Below are positions 15,976 to 25,319 of a stretch of DNA of 64,000 nucleotides, piece after piece. The number at the start of each line of letters is the position of its first letter. Positions within the stretch are counted from its first letter, which is position 1. The position numbers were made by a program, and so were the translations under genes. The notes below the pieces were generated by a model that worked only from the letters and a program-made list of their open reading frames with translations, was not told the DNA's origin and searched no databases. The stretch is from Aliidiomarina celeris (GTDB lineage: Bacteria; Pseudomonadota; Gammaproteobacteria; Enterobacterales; Alteromonadaceae), in contig NZ_QMIL01000004.1 in the NCBI RefSeq assembly GCF_003316875.1, forward strand, positions 124,001-188,000, given 5' to 3'.

Positions 15976-16821
15976 TTATGTAGGCGTGAATACTCGCAAC
16001 CAAGCGTCGGCAGTAAGCGTTAGCGTGTGCAGGCTTTCTGCGCGTGCACGGCCCTCTGCGCTAGCGCGGTATAGATGTGGTGTCATAACCAGTAGGTTGT
16101 GAATGGCTTGTGGGTTAGGCAGGGTAAACTGAAAAGTAACGCGCTGCTCGTGCTCAAGCTGCCATTCGGCGGTTGGCAACGGTAATTGGTATTCCTTTTC
16201 GTGCACGTTGGGGTAAATAATTTGCTTGAGCTCCTGCAAATGTTGGGCGGCGGGATCGAGCATAACAACCCGGCCAGTGGCTGCGAGCACGCGTTTAAAT
16301 TCATTACTTACGGGAAAGCCAAATAGGCACAGCACTGTATTTATGCTGTGCTCAGCTAGCGGAATGTGGCTATTCGACGCCACCAACCAAGTGGCTGGCA
16401 CTGAGCGAAAGCTGGCGCACTGTTTGGCGTGTTTTGCTGCGGCTAATACCGCCCACTTGGAGATGTCGAGGCCGGCGACCTCCAGTTGCGCACTGGAGTT
16501 GCTTTTGCCCGCAGCGGCAACGAATTCGCGCAGGTAATAGCCTTCGCCGCAACCTGCGTCGAGTACAGTGCCGATTTCTACTGTACTTGCCCAGTGTGCG
16601 AGAGCATGAGCAAAGGGTTGGTAATAACCGCCCGCTAAAAATTGCGCGCGCGCCTCTACCATGGCTTTGCTGTCACCTGGATCTTTAGAGCGTTTTTTCT
16701 GCACGGGCAGTAGGTTTACATAGCCTTGCTTGGCCACGTCAAAACTATGGCCTTGCATACAACGCCAAACCCGATCGGTGAGCACAAGAGGCTCACCGTC
16801 GAGTGGACAACAAAGTTTCAC
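15976..16821 (-). CDS. rlmA: 23S rRNA (guanine-N1)-methyltransferase RlmA
   Basis: Methylates N1 of the helix 35 guanine (G745 in E. coli) of 23S rRNA. The diagnostic QGYVNLLPVQKKRSKDPGDS lies at residues 32-51. An N-terminal zinc ribbon precedes it, and the SAM site (VLDAGCGEGYYLREF) is near residue 94. The ribbon reads CCPLDG where E. coli has two spaced cysteines, so the second ligand is Asp. To my knowledge this CPLDG form also occurs in other gammaproteobacterial members. Length (281) is normal. Its start overlaps the end of the upstream DUF4870 gene by one base. Confidence 0.93.
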   Translation of the reverse strand: MKLCCPLDGEPLVLTDRVWRCMQGHSFDVAKQGYVNLLPVQKKRSKDPGDSKAMVEARAQFLAGGYYQPFAHALAHWASTVEIGTVLDAGCGEGYYLREFVAAAGKSNSSAQLEVAGLDISKWAVLAAAKHAKQCASFRSVPATWLVASNSHIPLAEHSINTVLCLFGFPVSNEFKRVLAATGRVVMLDPAAQHLQELKQIIYPNVHEKEYQLPLPTAEWQLEHEQRVTFQFTLPNPQAIHNLLVMTPHLYRASAEGRARAESLHTLTLTADAWLRVFTPT

Positions 16822-17300
16822 TAGAGTGTGTCTACCTTAAAGAACTTAATGCTGAGTGGATACGCCCATACTTCGCCTTCTCTGGCTTTCATGGCGCCTA
16901 CAATGGCGAACACCACGGTACAAATGGCCACAGCGGCTAAAACAGCAATACCAATGAGCACCAAGAGTAACACCATGCCAATAGCAGAATAGATTAAGGA
17001 GCTAATAAGCCAGTTCACTACAATACGGCCTTGTTGGTTAATATAGCTGTTTTCCTTTTTCATAAGCCACAGCACTATAGGAACAATGAAGCCCACCCAA
17101 GGAAACACAAGGCCAAGTAATAAGCTTAAGTGCATAAACATGGCGTATTGGTTAAGGTCGTTCGTTTCTACTAATTGCGTAGAGCGCGCGGCGGCTTGCT
17201 CTTCATTTAACAATTTCTGTTTTTCTTGTTGAAATTCAGACTCACTTAAAATGCCTTCTTCCTTGAGCTGGTGTAGCTTACGGAGCTTTTCTGTGTCCAT
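16821..17300 (-). CDS. SHOCT plus DUF4870 (Tic20-like) membrane protein
   Basis: 159 residues. An N-terminal SHOCT-like helix pair (KLHQLKEEGILSESEFQQEK, residues 8-27) is followed by a DUF4870 membrane domain with about four helices. That domain includes FMHLSLLLGLVFPWVGFIVP and the hallmark INQQGRIVVNWLIS. The function is unknown. SHOCT modules are thought to mediate oligomerisation. Translation is linked to rlmA by a one-base overlap. Confidence 0.85.
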   Translation of the reverse strand: MDTEKLRKLHQLKEEGILSESEFQQEKQKLLNEEQAAARSTQLVETNDLNQYAMFMHLSLLLGLVFPWVGFIVPIVLWLMKKENSYINQQGRIVVNWLISSLIYSAIGMVLLLVLIGIAVLAAVAICTVVFAIVGAMKAREGEVWAYPLSIKFFKVDTL

Positions 17301-17423
17301 GGCTAGATTCCTTTTTATAGTTTAAACTTAAGTAGTTAGTTGTCGCTAACCGTTAAACCATAAACTGCATATAGAAAAACAACAAGCAAGCTCAGCCATG
17401 TCCGACCTTTTTAGCAATCACGC

Positions 17424-18677
17424 TCAGGTAACAGACTGCCGCTGCTGAAACTCTGCGCGGGTGTAGCGCTTTGTTTGCATAATGCGTGCAAGCACATCAA
17501 CCGCATTGGCAATGTCGGTAAAGCTGTTGTAAAGCGGCGCAAAACCAATGCGTAAGTAATGCGGAGCACGAAAGTCGGCGACTACGCCTTCGGCAATTAA
17601 GGCTTGGCAAATGGCGTAAGCGTGTTCGTGTTGAAAGGCCAATTGGCTGCCTCGATGTTCTGCAGTTTCTGGTGATATGCAGGGCATTTGTTCGAGTAAA
17701 CCCTTTTGAGCCATCGCTTCTAGCCAGGTTTCGCTGAGCGCGACGGACTTGGCTCGAATGTCGGCCATGCTGACCTGTTCAAAGACGCGCAAGGCGGCAT
17801 GCACGGAGGCCATGGCAAGTACCGGTGGAGTGCCAGTTAAAAACTGACGAATTCCCGCAGCGGGTGTGTAGTCTGGGTCAAAGGCAAAGGGTTCGGCGTG
17901 GCCAAGCCAGCCGTAGAGTGGCTGCAGTGAGAGCTCGGTTGTTAAATTCTGTGGGGCAACATACAAGAATGCGGGGGCACCGGGGCCGCCGTTCATGTAT
18001 TTGTAGGTACAACCAATGGCAAAGTCGACGTGGTTGTCGTAAACGTTCACTGGCATAGCGCCGGCGCTGTGGGCCAAGTCGGCAATGAGCAGCGCGCCGT
18101 TGCTATGCGCGTAATTTGCGAGTTCTTTTATGGGCAGTTTACGGCCGGTTCTAAAATTCACTTCTGTTACTAAAAGCGCCGCGGTTTGTTCGTTTACCGC
18201 TTGCATTAATTCGTGCTCTTCTACCAAGCGTAATCGGCAGTTTTGACCTAGCAGTTGGCTTAAGCCTTGCACCATGTAGAGGTCGGTGGGGAAATTGTCA
18301 CGCGTAGAAACAATTTCAGTGCGCCCTGGGTTTAACTGCAACGCCGCGTAGAGCACTTTAAATAAATTTATGGAGGTTGAGTCGCAGCACAGTGTATGCC
18401 CTGCTGGCGCGCCAATAATGGCGCCAATTTGGTCACCCACAGTAAGTGGCAAGTTAATCCAGCCGTGTTTATTCCAGCTGGTAATTACACTATTTCCCCA
18501 TTGTTCAGTGAGGGTTTCTTGCACGTGCGCTTGGCTTGCCTTAGGCAGCAGGCCCAGTGAATTGCCGTCGAGGTAAATCATGCCATTCGGAATATGAAAC
18601 TGGCCCTTAATGTCGCGCAAGGGGTCGGCCTGATCACGCGTGTCTGTGTTTAAAACGTGCGCTAATGATGAACTCAC
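17424..18677 (-). CDS. kynU: Kynureninase
   Basis: A PLP enzyme that converts kynurenine to anthranilate and alanine in tryptophan breakdown. Landmarks are IYLDGNSLGLLP near residue 33, STSINLFKVLYAA, the segment TEVNFRTGRK, the PLP-site aspartate region LLIADLAHSAGAMPV, and the PLP lysine in GCTYKYMNGGPGAPAF near residue 235. At 417 residues it is full length. It begins with GTG, which overlaps the stop codon of the upstream hydrolase gene (GTGA), so the two are translationally coupled. Confidence 0.95.
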   Translation of the reverse strand: MSSSLAHVLNTDTRDQADPLRDIKGQFHIPNGMIYLDGNSLGLLPKASQAHVQETLTEQWGNSVITSWNKHGWINLPLTVGDQIGAIIGAPAGHTLCCDSTSINLFKVLYAALQLNPGRTEIVSTRDNFPTDLYMVQGLSQLLGQNCRLRLVEEHELMQAVNEQTAALLVTEVNFRTGRKLPIKELANYAHSNGALLIADLAHSAGAMPVNVYDNHVDFAIGCTYKYMNGGPGAPAFLYVAPQNLTTELSLQPLYGWLGHAEPFAFDPDYTPAAGIRQFLTGTPPVLAMASVHAALRVFEQVSMADIRAKSVALSETWLEAMAQKGLLEQMPCISPETAEHRGSQLAFQHEHAYAICQALIAEGVVADFRAPHYLRIGFAPLYNSFTDIANAVDVLARIMQTKRYTRAEFQQRQSVT

Positions 18678-19516
18678 AAAATTTCCTCTCGTGCAAAGCT
18701 ATGCTGTGGATAAAGTGCACGCAGTGCCTGAACAACATGGCGAAAAGCGGGTGTGCCTGGATGAATAACGTCGAAATGCCCTGCGTTTTCGATAATAACG
18801 TGGCTGGCTTGGGCAAGCTCTTGTTGGTCTCTGCCTACAATAGGATCGGCGGTTCCCCAGAGCAAGGTAATGTTGGAGTGCCTTGGCTGGTGTACCGGAT
18901 TCATAACGTGTTCTTGTTCGGGGGCGGTTGCGATAAAGCGCGCGGCTGCCTGCTGGCAGCCACTTTCACCGGCGGCGTACTGGCGAATGTCAGTAATGGC
19001 TGCAAGACCAATAACGCCACGTATGCTAGCGCCATGCTCGCGCTTCGGTTGGCTGGCTAAGAGCGCTAAGTGGCCCCCTGCGCTATGGCCTATAAGAGTA
19101 ATATCGGTGGTACGAAAAGGTGCATTGGGCATCGCGGTAAGTTGCGTTATTGCCTGCTCAATGTCGAGTAAGGTGTTGGGCCAGCCGCCTCCTTGGTCGT
19201 CGAGCCGACGGTATTCTATAGCGGCAACAGCAACGCCTTCTTTGCGTAACCCGTCGGCGAGACCGCGCGCGTGATCCACACCAAAGCTATTGAGCCAGCA
19301 ACCGCCATGAATATACACCACCAATGGCGGCATTTCGGTGTGCTTCTTGGGTAGGAAAAGTTCAATAAACTGAGGCTCGGCGTTACCGTAGCGCAGAACT
19401 TGGTCGGCATTTATGGCAGACCGCTCCAACACAGCCTGAAAATTAACGGTTTGAGAAAAGGCGGGCTGCAAGAAACCGAGAATGAACACGAAAAAAAGCA
19501 AATAACGAAACTGCAC
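18674..19516 (-). CDS. Exported alpha/beta hydrolase, candidate kynurenine formamidase
   Basis: A 280-residue alpha/beta hydrolase. A clear signal peptide (residues 1-21, ending AFS) is followed by the oxyanion motif HGGCW near residue 70, the nucleophile GHSAGG near 145, an acid-bearing GTADPIVG near 215, and the catalytic His in ENAGHFDVIHP. HGGxW is the motif of the eukaryotic-type kynurenine formamidase. Together with 4-base GTGA coupling to kynU, this makes N-formylkynurenine a reasonable substrate. That is inference: the family is broad, and export to the periplasm would be odd for this pathway. It starts with GTG, preceded by GAGGAT. Confidence 0.75.
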   Translation of the reverse strand: MQFRYLLFFVFILGFLQPAFSQTVNFQAVLERSAINADQVLRYGNAEPQFIELFLPKKHTEMPPLVVYIHGGCWLNSFGVDHARGLADGLRKEGVAVAAIEYRRLDDQGGGWPNTLLDIEQAITQLTAMPNAPFRTTDITLIGHSAGGHLALLASQPKREHGASIRGVIGLAAITDIRQYAAGESGCQQAAARFIATAPEQEHVMNPVHQPRHSNITLLWGTADPIVGRDQQELAQASHVIIENAGHFDVIHPGTPAFRHVVQALRALYPQHSFAREEIL

Positions 19517-19634
19517 AACTTATCCTCTAACGTTGGGTAGATGTATAGTAACGTGTTTTTGCGTTGATTGGGTTTCCACGTGTTGAAATTTTACGTTGGG
19601 ATTGCGCGTCCGTGCGCAAATTTATAATTGAGTG

Positions 19635-20279
19635 CTATTCAGGGTTCACTAAGCCCATGTTCATGGCTTTTAGTGTGGCTTCGGCGCGTGAATTAATTTG
19701 TAACTTACGGTACACCTCTTTTAAATAGCTCGCTGCCGTGTGGTAACTAATACCAAGCAACTCCGCGGCTTGCTTTACTTGGTAACCTTTCGCGGTAAGC
19801 GTTAGCATTTCTGTTTCCCGGGTAGTGAGCCCTACCTGTTCGTTGTTCGGCTGCGGCTGAAATTGCTGCAACAATGCTTTGGCTATTGAAGCCGAAAGCG
19901 GTGGCCGGCCATGTAATATTCCCTCGAGTTGTGTTCTAAATGCCGGCTCGGGATCATCTTTTAATAAATAACCATCGGCTCCCGCTTTTAACGACTCCAG
20001 CAAATGCTGCGCGTCGTCGAAAATAGTAGTAACTACGCACAGCGCGTTCGCGTTACTTTTCTTAATTTCCGGTATAAGGCAAGCGCCAGAGCCATCGGGT
20101 AACCCTAAGTCGACTAAAGCCAAGTCGTAAACCTTCTGCGCTAGGGCTTCACGCGCTGGAGCAATGGCGTTTACCACGGTAACCTGCGCCTGCGGCAACA
20201 CGGCGATCGACTGCGCATTTAGCCACTCTGCGACCTCGGGTAAATCTTCAATAACCAATACACTCTGAAACGATTGCAT
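19635..20279 (-). CDS. NarL/LuxR-family response regulator
   Basis: A two-domain response regulator. The receiver domain has the acidic pair IED near the N-terminus, the phospho-acceptor in LALVDLGLPDGSG near residue 55, and a Lys in LLKDDPEP. The LuxR-type helix-turn-helix (LTTRETEMLTLTAKGYQVKQ and what follows, residues ~150-205) is at the C-terminus. The ATG at 20279 is preferred; an upstream TTG would add four residues. The histidine kinase gene is divergent across a 128-bp gap, and the two probably form a pair. Confidence 0.87.
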   Translation of the reverse strand: MQSFQSVLVIEDLPEVAEWLNAQSIAVLPQAQVTVVNAIAPAREALAQKVYDLALVDLGLPDGSGACLIPEIKKSNANALCVVTTIFDDAQHLLESLKAGADGYLLKDDPEPAFRTQLEGILHGRPPLSASIAKALLQQFQPQPNNEQVGLTTRETEMLTLTAKGYQVKQAAELLGISYHTAASYLKEVYRKLQINSRAEATLKAMNMGLVNPE

Positions 20280-20407
20280 GAATGAAACCAACCCAGCGTG
20301 TTAAAAAAATTAAACGAATGTTAAAAAGTGTTTTACATTAAATAGGGTTATAAAAATTAATCAACCCCCACACATAAGGGGGGCTAACCTTCAGCGGGGT
20401 AGCAAGC

Positions 20408-22498
20408 ATGGTGTCGTTAAAGGCTCAACTTACCTTCGGCCTCCTAGCAGTGGTCTTTTATGCAACTGCAATAGTTGTTTTAGCGCTTTCCTTACCACAA
20501 CCTTCACCCTTGGTGCTTAAAGCACCAAACGAACTTACTGTTCAAATAGCGAATGAACAGGAACTGCCCATTACCGCTTTTCGGTTAGCCGCAGGGGAGC
20601 GCCCTGCCGATTTAACGCTGGCGCTCGAAGAGCCCGACGTGCTGCCCACTTATGCCCAGTTTAATGGATTTTTTCAGCAGCATAGTGAATTGCACGACGC
20701 ACTCATAAGCGGAACGCTTTCTGCGCAAACCGAAGCTGGCGAGCGGGTACAAATTACGGCTAGGCCGCGAACGTTAAATGACCTACCGGGATTGTTTTGG
20801 TTGCAGCTATTCTGTGGTGTGGCCGGCATGTTTATTTGCTTGATGGTGTGGGCTCCCGCGCCACGCGACACCGCGCTTACTGCATTTGCACTCACTGGGT
20901 TTAGCAACCTACTGTTCACCTCGGCCGCCGCAATTTACAGTACCCGCGCATTCTTTATCGACGGTAATTTAGCTATGGTGCTGTCGGCTATTAACCACAC
21001 GGGTGCGCTCTTATTTTCGGCTGCTTTGGCGGTTTTTTTATGGAACTACCCAGTACGCAGAAACTCAGTGGCCAGTACCGCTATATTCTATGGTGCGTTT
21101 TTAGCGGCAATTCTTACCGACCAATTTCAGCTCACCAGTACACCTGTAACCGGTTTCCACAGTTGGGTAATGGTTATTTTTCTGGCCGGGCTTGCGGGGG
21201 CCATAAGGCAGTGGTGGGACACCCGAAAATTACCGTCGCAACGCGCTGCATTACGTTGGGTGGTGGTGTCTATTCTTGCCGGTACGCTATTTTTTGCAGG
21301 CGGCATGATCCTACCTGCCATGCTGCAAGTGGCAGCACCCGCGGCTCAGGGCCTTTTGTTTACAACATTTTTGTTAATGTACGCCGGCATCGCCATTGGT
21401 GTGGGGCGGCACCGTTTATTTAATCTCGACCGCTGGTGGTATTCCTTGTGGGCATGGCTACTTGGTGGCGTGTTGGTGATGGTAACCGACTTGCTGTTGG
21501 TGGGCTTGCTGCGGCTTTCGGGTGCCACCAGCCTTGTGCTTGCTGTGGCTATTGTAGGTTGGCTCTATTTTCCGCTGCGCCAATGGTTATGGAAAAAGCT
21601 TATTCATTCCGACCGCGACCAATTAGACGACTGGCTTGCTGTGTCGCTTCCGGAAATGCTGACCGCACAACAAGACAGCAACGAAAGCGGGCTTAGAAAT
21701 GCGCTTAATGCGGTGTTTAGTCCGCTTTCTATTGAACCTTGCCACAACTACACCATGGGCCAGCAGCCCCTTGTTGCGGCGTTGAATAACCAAGGTAAGG
21801 GCTTAGTTGTAGTGGATCAGCACCAACAAAAATGTTGGTTACTAAACCATGCCATGCAGGGAGAGCGGCTTTTTAACAAGCGTGACGAACGTACGGCAAA
21901 ACTGGTGGTTTCCTTGTACCAGTTGGTTGCGCGGGTAAGCTCGGCTTATGAGGAAGGGGTGCAGCAAGAGCGTTTGCGTATTCGCCGCGACATGCATGAC
22001 GACCTCGGCGCCAAGCTTTTGCATTTACTCCATAAAACACCCGACGAGAGTAAACCCTTGGTACGCGAAGCCATTGCCGATCTACGTAATTTGCTGAAAA
22101 ACATGGAAGGCGACGACTTAACCTTAACCGCTGCTATTGAACATTGGCACGATGAAACAACGCGCCGCTGTACTGATCACAACGTTCGGCTGGAATGGCA
22201 GTGCAATGTGGAAGCAAAGGTTTTGTCTATGGCGAAAATTAGCGAGCTTACCCGAATATTGCGCGAAGCAGTGAGCAACGCATTACGCTATTCAAAATCG
22301 CCTTACTTGCGCGTAACGTTAGAGAGTCACAACGAAAGCCTACATTTACGTGTGGAAAATGAAGGCGTGCCGCTGGCTGAAGGAGGTGCACCGAGTGGGC
22401 TTCGAATTATGCAGGAACGCGCCATAAAAATGGCCGGCCGATTTGAGCTAAACCAGAGCAATAACACGTGGCAAGTTAAAGTAAGCGTTCCGCTTTAA
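20408..22498 (+). CDS. Membrane sensor histidine kinase, HisKA_3 type
   Basis: 696 residues. The N-terminal half carries a membrane helix at ~7-27 and a run of about seven more helices between residues ~130 and 400. The phospho-acceptor H-box is IRRDMHDDLGAKLLHLLHK near residue 525, typical of NarX/DesK-like kinases. A HATPase domain follows (EAVSNALRYSKSP near 620, GLRIMQERA near 665). It is divergent from the LuxR-type regulator and is its likely partner. The last four bases overlap the convergent diguanylate cyclase gene. The signal is unknown. Confidence 0.87.
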   Translation: MVSLKAQLTFGLLAVVFYATAIVVLALSLPQPSPLVLKAPNELTVQIANEQELPITAFRLAAGERPADLTLALEEPDVLPTYAQFNGFFQQHSELHDALISGTLSAQTEAGERVQITARPRTLNDLPGLFWLQLFCGVAGMFICLMVWAPAPRDTALTAFALTGFSNLLFTSAAAIYSTRAFFIDGNLAMVLSAINHTGALLFSAALAVFLWNYPVRRNSVASTAIFYGAFLAAILTDQFQLTSTPVTGFHSWVMVIFLAGLAGAIRQWWDTRKLPSQRAALRWVVVSILAGTLFFAGGMILPAMLQVAAPAAQGLLFTTFLLMYAGIAIGVGRHRLFNLDRWWYSLWAWLLGGVLVMVTDLLLVGLLRLSGATSLVLAVAIVGWLYFPLRQWLWKKLIHSDRDQLDDWLAVSLPEMLTAQQDSNESGLRNALNAVFSPLSIEPCHNYTMGQQPLVAALNNQGKGLVVVDQHQQKCWLLNHAMQGERLFNKRDERTAKLVVSLYQLVARVSSAYEEGVQQERLRIRRDMHDDLGAKLLHLLHKTPDESKPLVREAIADLRNLLKNMEGDDLTLTAAIEHWHDETTRRCTDHNVRLEWQCNVEAKVLSMAKISELTRILREAVSNALRYSKSPYLRVTLESHNESLHLRVENEGVPLAEGGAPSGLRIMQERAIKMAGRFELNQSNNTWQVKVSVPL

Positions 22499-23388
22499 AG
22501 CCAGTACTGGTTGCCGCCGGCCCGTTTTGCGCTGTACATGGCTTCGTCTGCGAAATTGAGTAAACTTTCAATGTTGCTGCCGTGCTGAGGCCACAGCGCA
22601 ATGCCAATACTGGCCGTTACCTTTTCTTGGCCATGAGGCAGAATTAATGGGGGTTGCAGCGCGGCGAGGATTTTGTCGGCTACGGCTGTTACAGCACTGT
22701 TGTCGTTACTTGGCACTGCGTCTACCAGAACTGTAAATTCGTCACCACCAATACGGGCTGCAGTATCGGTGGCACGAATGGCACCGGAAATTCGCCGGCC
22801 GACTTCGCGCAATAACTGGTCGCCGGTGGCGTGGCCACGTTCGTCGTTAATATGCTTAAATTTGTCGAGATCGATATACAAAATAGCGAAGGTTTTTTGG
22901 TCGCGATGAGCCCGCGCTTTAGCAGCCTCAACGCGGTCGTAGAATAACGAGCGGTTTGGTAATTGCGTAAGCGGGTCGGTAAGCGCCATTTCAGACAGCT
23001 TTTTTATGAGGTTTTCGCGGTCTTCTTCAAGCTGCTTTTGTACAGAAATGTCGCGCGCTACGCCAATGCGTTGCTGATCAAATTCCGACCAACGCGCCGA
23101 CCAAAGTAAATGAATAACATGCCCATTTTTATGAATATAGCGGTTTTCAAACTGCATTAACTGCTCACCTCTATTCACCGCGTACGCACTTTCTTTGGTT
23201 TTTTCTAAATCGTCGGGGTGCACAAAGTCGAAAATTAAACGCCCTTTCATTTCTTCGGGTTCGTAGCCAAACACATTTTTTGCACCGGGGCTCACATAGG
23301 TTAGTCGGCTGTCTTTATCGACCGCACAAATGGCGTCGAGTAACAGGTCCATATATTGAGCGAGCTCGGCAAAGGGTGTTCTCTTCAT
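22495..23388 (-). CDS. PAS-GGDEF diguanylate cyclase
   Basis: A cytoplasmic cyclase that makes c-di-GMP. A PAS domain occupies residues ~10-125 (DAICAVDKDSRLTYVSPGAK; FDFVHPDD). The GGDEF domain occupies ~130-290, with the active site RIGGDEF and an RATD inhibitory I-site exactly five residues before it. Both catalytic and product-inhibition sites are therefore intact. I prefer ATG at 23388, which has AGGA upstream, over ATG at 23430. The 3' end overlaps the histidine kinase gene by four bases. Confidence 0.9.
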   Translation of the reverse strand: MKRTPFAELAQYMDLLLDAICAVDKDSRLTYVSPGAKNVFGYEPEEMKGRLIFDFVHPDDLEKTKESAYAVNRGEQLMQFENRYIHKNGHVIHLLWSARWSEFDQQRIGVARDISVQKQLEEDRENLIKKLSEMALTDPLTQLPNRSLFYDRVEAAKARAHRDQKTFAILYIDLDKFKHINDERGHATGDQLLREVGRRISGAIRATDTAARIGGDEFTVLVDAVPSNDNSAVTAVADKILAALQPPLILPHGQEKVTASIGIALWPQHGSNIESLLNFADEAMYSAKRAGGNQYWL

Positions 23389-23502
23389 TTGAATTTTTCC
23401 TGCTTTTATCGAAAAGCTTCCGGCGTTCATTCGAATTCACTATGGCCGCCGTTTAGGGCGCAGCACACTGCCCGGGTAAATCTAACCCACGAGGAACCAA
23501 AA

Positions 23503-24240
23503 ATGACTACAATCCAAGAACTAAAAATATTACGCGTTGGTGTTTTTGCAAGCTTAGCACTTTCTGCCGGGCTTATAGCACAGCAATTTTTGTTTTCTGC
23601 GCCTACGCATTTTGAAACGCTGTCGGTAGAACGCTTAAACATTGTAGAGCGCGACGGCACAGTAAAGCTATTAATAACCAATACCGAGCGTTTTCCGGTG
23701 ACTGAACAGGTGAATGGGCGAGTGTTGAACGAAGATCGGAAAAAGCGTTCGGGCATGCTGTTTTTTAATGAAGACGGTATTGAGGCGGGTGGCTTTATTT
23801 ATGACGGTTCAAAAACTGCAGATGGCCATAGCTCTGGCTTGTCGCTCACGTTTGACCAATACGACGGCGACCAAGTAATGCAGCTGCTCACTACCGACAT
23901 GCAGCGCGGTGAACAACGCCGAGTAAGTTCTGCTTTAGCGTTTAATGATCGGCCTGTGCATGAAACGCAGCAGGGTGTGCGCGCGATTATGAATGAACTG
24001 AATGCCATTGAAGACCGCGAAGCACGCCGCGCTAAATATTTAGAATACGAAGCGCAGGGGTTAGTGGGTGGCGCCACACGGGTATTGGTAGGCAAAACGG
24101 GTGCACAAAACAACGGTTTATTTTTATTCGCGAGTGACGGTTCGCCACGGGCAATGTTTTATGTAGACCAAAACGACCAAGTGCAGCTGCAATTTATGAA
24201 CGCCGAAGGCGAAGTAACGCACCAGTGGACGAACGAGTAA
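23503..24240 (+). CDS. Membrane-anchored protein of unknown function
   Basis: 245 residues. An N-terminal membrane helix (residues ~11-31) is followed by a periplasmic domain, which begins after FSAPTHFETLSVERLNIVER. The domain is rich in charged beta-type segments such as RSGMLFFNEDGIEAGGFIYD, with FASDGSPRAMFYVDQNDQVQ near the end. I do not recognise the family. GAGGA with an 8-base spacer supports ATG at 23503; longer frames back to 23356 would overlap the cyclase start. The sensor kinase gene follows after 35 bases, so they may share a transcript. Confidence 0.7.
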   Translation: MTTIQELKILRVGVFASLALSAGLIAQQFLFSAPTHFETLSVERLNIVERDGTVKLLITNTERFPVTEQVNGRVLNEDRKKRSGMLFFNEDGIEAGGFIYDGSKTADGHSSGLSLTFDQYDGDQVMQLLTTDMQRGEQRRVSSALAFNDRPVHETQQGVRAIMNELNAIEDREARRAKYLEYEAQGLVGGATRVLVGKTGAQNNGLFLFASDGSPRAMFYVDQNDQVQLQFMNAEGEVTHQWTNE

Positions 24241-24275
24241 AGCCACCGCTACTATAGGGTTTTCTGGGGGTAGGT

Positions 24276-25319
24276 ATGTTATTGATTCAGCGCTATTTAC
24301 GGTTTTTACAGGTCGACCCAAGGTTCCTGGGCTTAGTCTTTTTACTGAGCTACCTGTTGGTAATAAAAAACCGTATTAGCGCCGGTATGATAAGTGTGTA
24401 CACACTCACCCCAGAAGGCCCAGTTTTCCAGTTTTTCTCAGCGCTTATTATTTTCAGTTTTGTGCGCCTAGGGCTGAATACATTCTACGGTAAGCAACAC
24501 CAGCCGTTGCCGTGGCAACGCACGATTGGTCCAAGCCTTGCGGGGCTGGGCGTTTACCTCGTTATGGTAAGCCTAATGGAGCTGGGGGTTGCTGCATTGT
24601 TTGGCAACATCGAACGAAACTTTAGCAGCACCTTGGTAGTGCAGCGGAACCTGTCACTATTGGTCGACGCAGCGCTGTTTGGTGGTATTTATTTAGCGTA
24701 TTCGTACCGAAATAAGGTGCAGAATTACCAACAGGAGCTCGCCGAGCTTCGTATGCGGCAACTGAAGAATCAGCTGGCGCCGCATTTTGTATTCAATGCA
24801 CTCAATACTCTCGACGAATTGATTTATTCGAATTCGCAGGCGGCGAGCTTGTATTTACAAAGTTTCGCCGAGCTTTATCGCGGCGCAATAAACCACGGCG
24901 GCGCGCCGCTGGTGCCATTGCAGCAAGAGCTCGACTTTGCCAATCATTACTTTGTGTTATCGAATGCGCGGTTTGGCGAGAATTTTGCGTTGAAGGTAAC
25001 CGGTACCGAAATACCCGAGGCATATCTACCGCCATTTAGCTTACAGCTGTTGATTGAGAACGTATTTGTGCATAACTGGGCTACTCAAAGTAAACCTATT
25101 TATATTCATTTGAATATAAAAGCGCATGAGGTTGAAGTAATAAATACCGTGGCGGCGAAACAACGAGCAGGCAGGAGTGGTATTGGTTTACGTAATTTGA
25201 GTGCACAGTTACAACTATTGGGCGGTAAAGCCTTACGGGTAGAGCAAAACGAGGCTGAATTTAAGGTAAGCGTGCCGTTGTTCGCGCATTCACAAATTGG
25301 AAAAGCACAGAATGTATAA
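24276..25319 (+). CDS. LytS/YehU-type membrane histidine kinase
   Basis: 347 residues with about four membrane helices in the first 150 residues. The His_kinase box LKNQLAPHFVFNALNTLDEL near residue 168 is the signature of the LytS/AlgZ group. A HATPase-like end follows (FSLQLLIENVFVHN near 255; SGIGLRNLSAQLQLLGG near 305). The phospho-acceptor is His in APHF. The stop overlaps the LytTR gene start by 8 bases, so the two are coupled. Confidence 0.88.
   Translation: MLLIQRYLRFLQVDPRFLGLVFLLSYLLVIKNRISAGMISVYTLTPEGPVFQFFSALIIFSFVRLGLNTFYGKQHQPLPWQRTIGPSLAGLGVYLVMVSLMELGVAALFGNIERNFSSTLVVQRNLSLLVDAALFGGIYLAYSYRNKVQNYQQELAELRMRQLKNQLAPHFVFNALNTLDELIYSNSQAASLYLQSFAELYRGAINHGGAPLVPLQQELDFANHYFVLSNARFGENFALKVTGTEIPEAYLPPFSLQLLIENVFVHNWATQSKPIYIHLNIKAHEVEVINTVAAKQRAGRSGIGLRNLSAQLQLLGGKALRVEQNEAEFKVSVPLFAHSQIGKAQNV

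Noticed and set aside
23356-23502. Longer N-terminus for the membrane-anchored protein at 23503
   Set aside because: It would overlap the divergent cyclase's coding start and place residues before a good signal-anchor. A strong ribosome site supports 23503.
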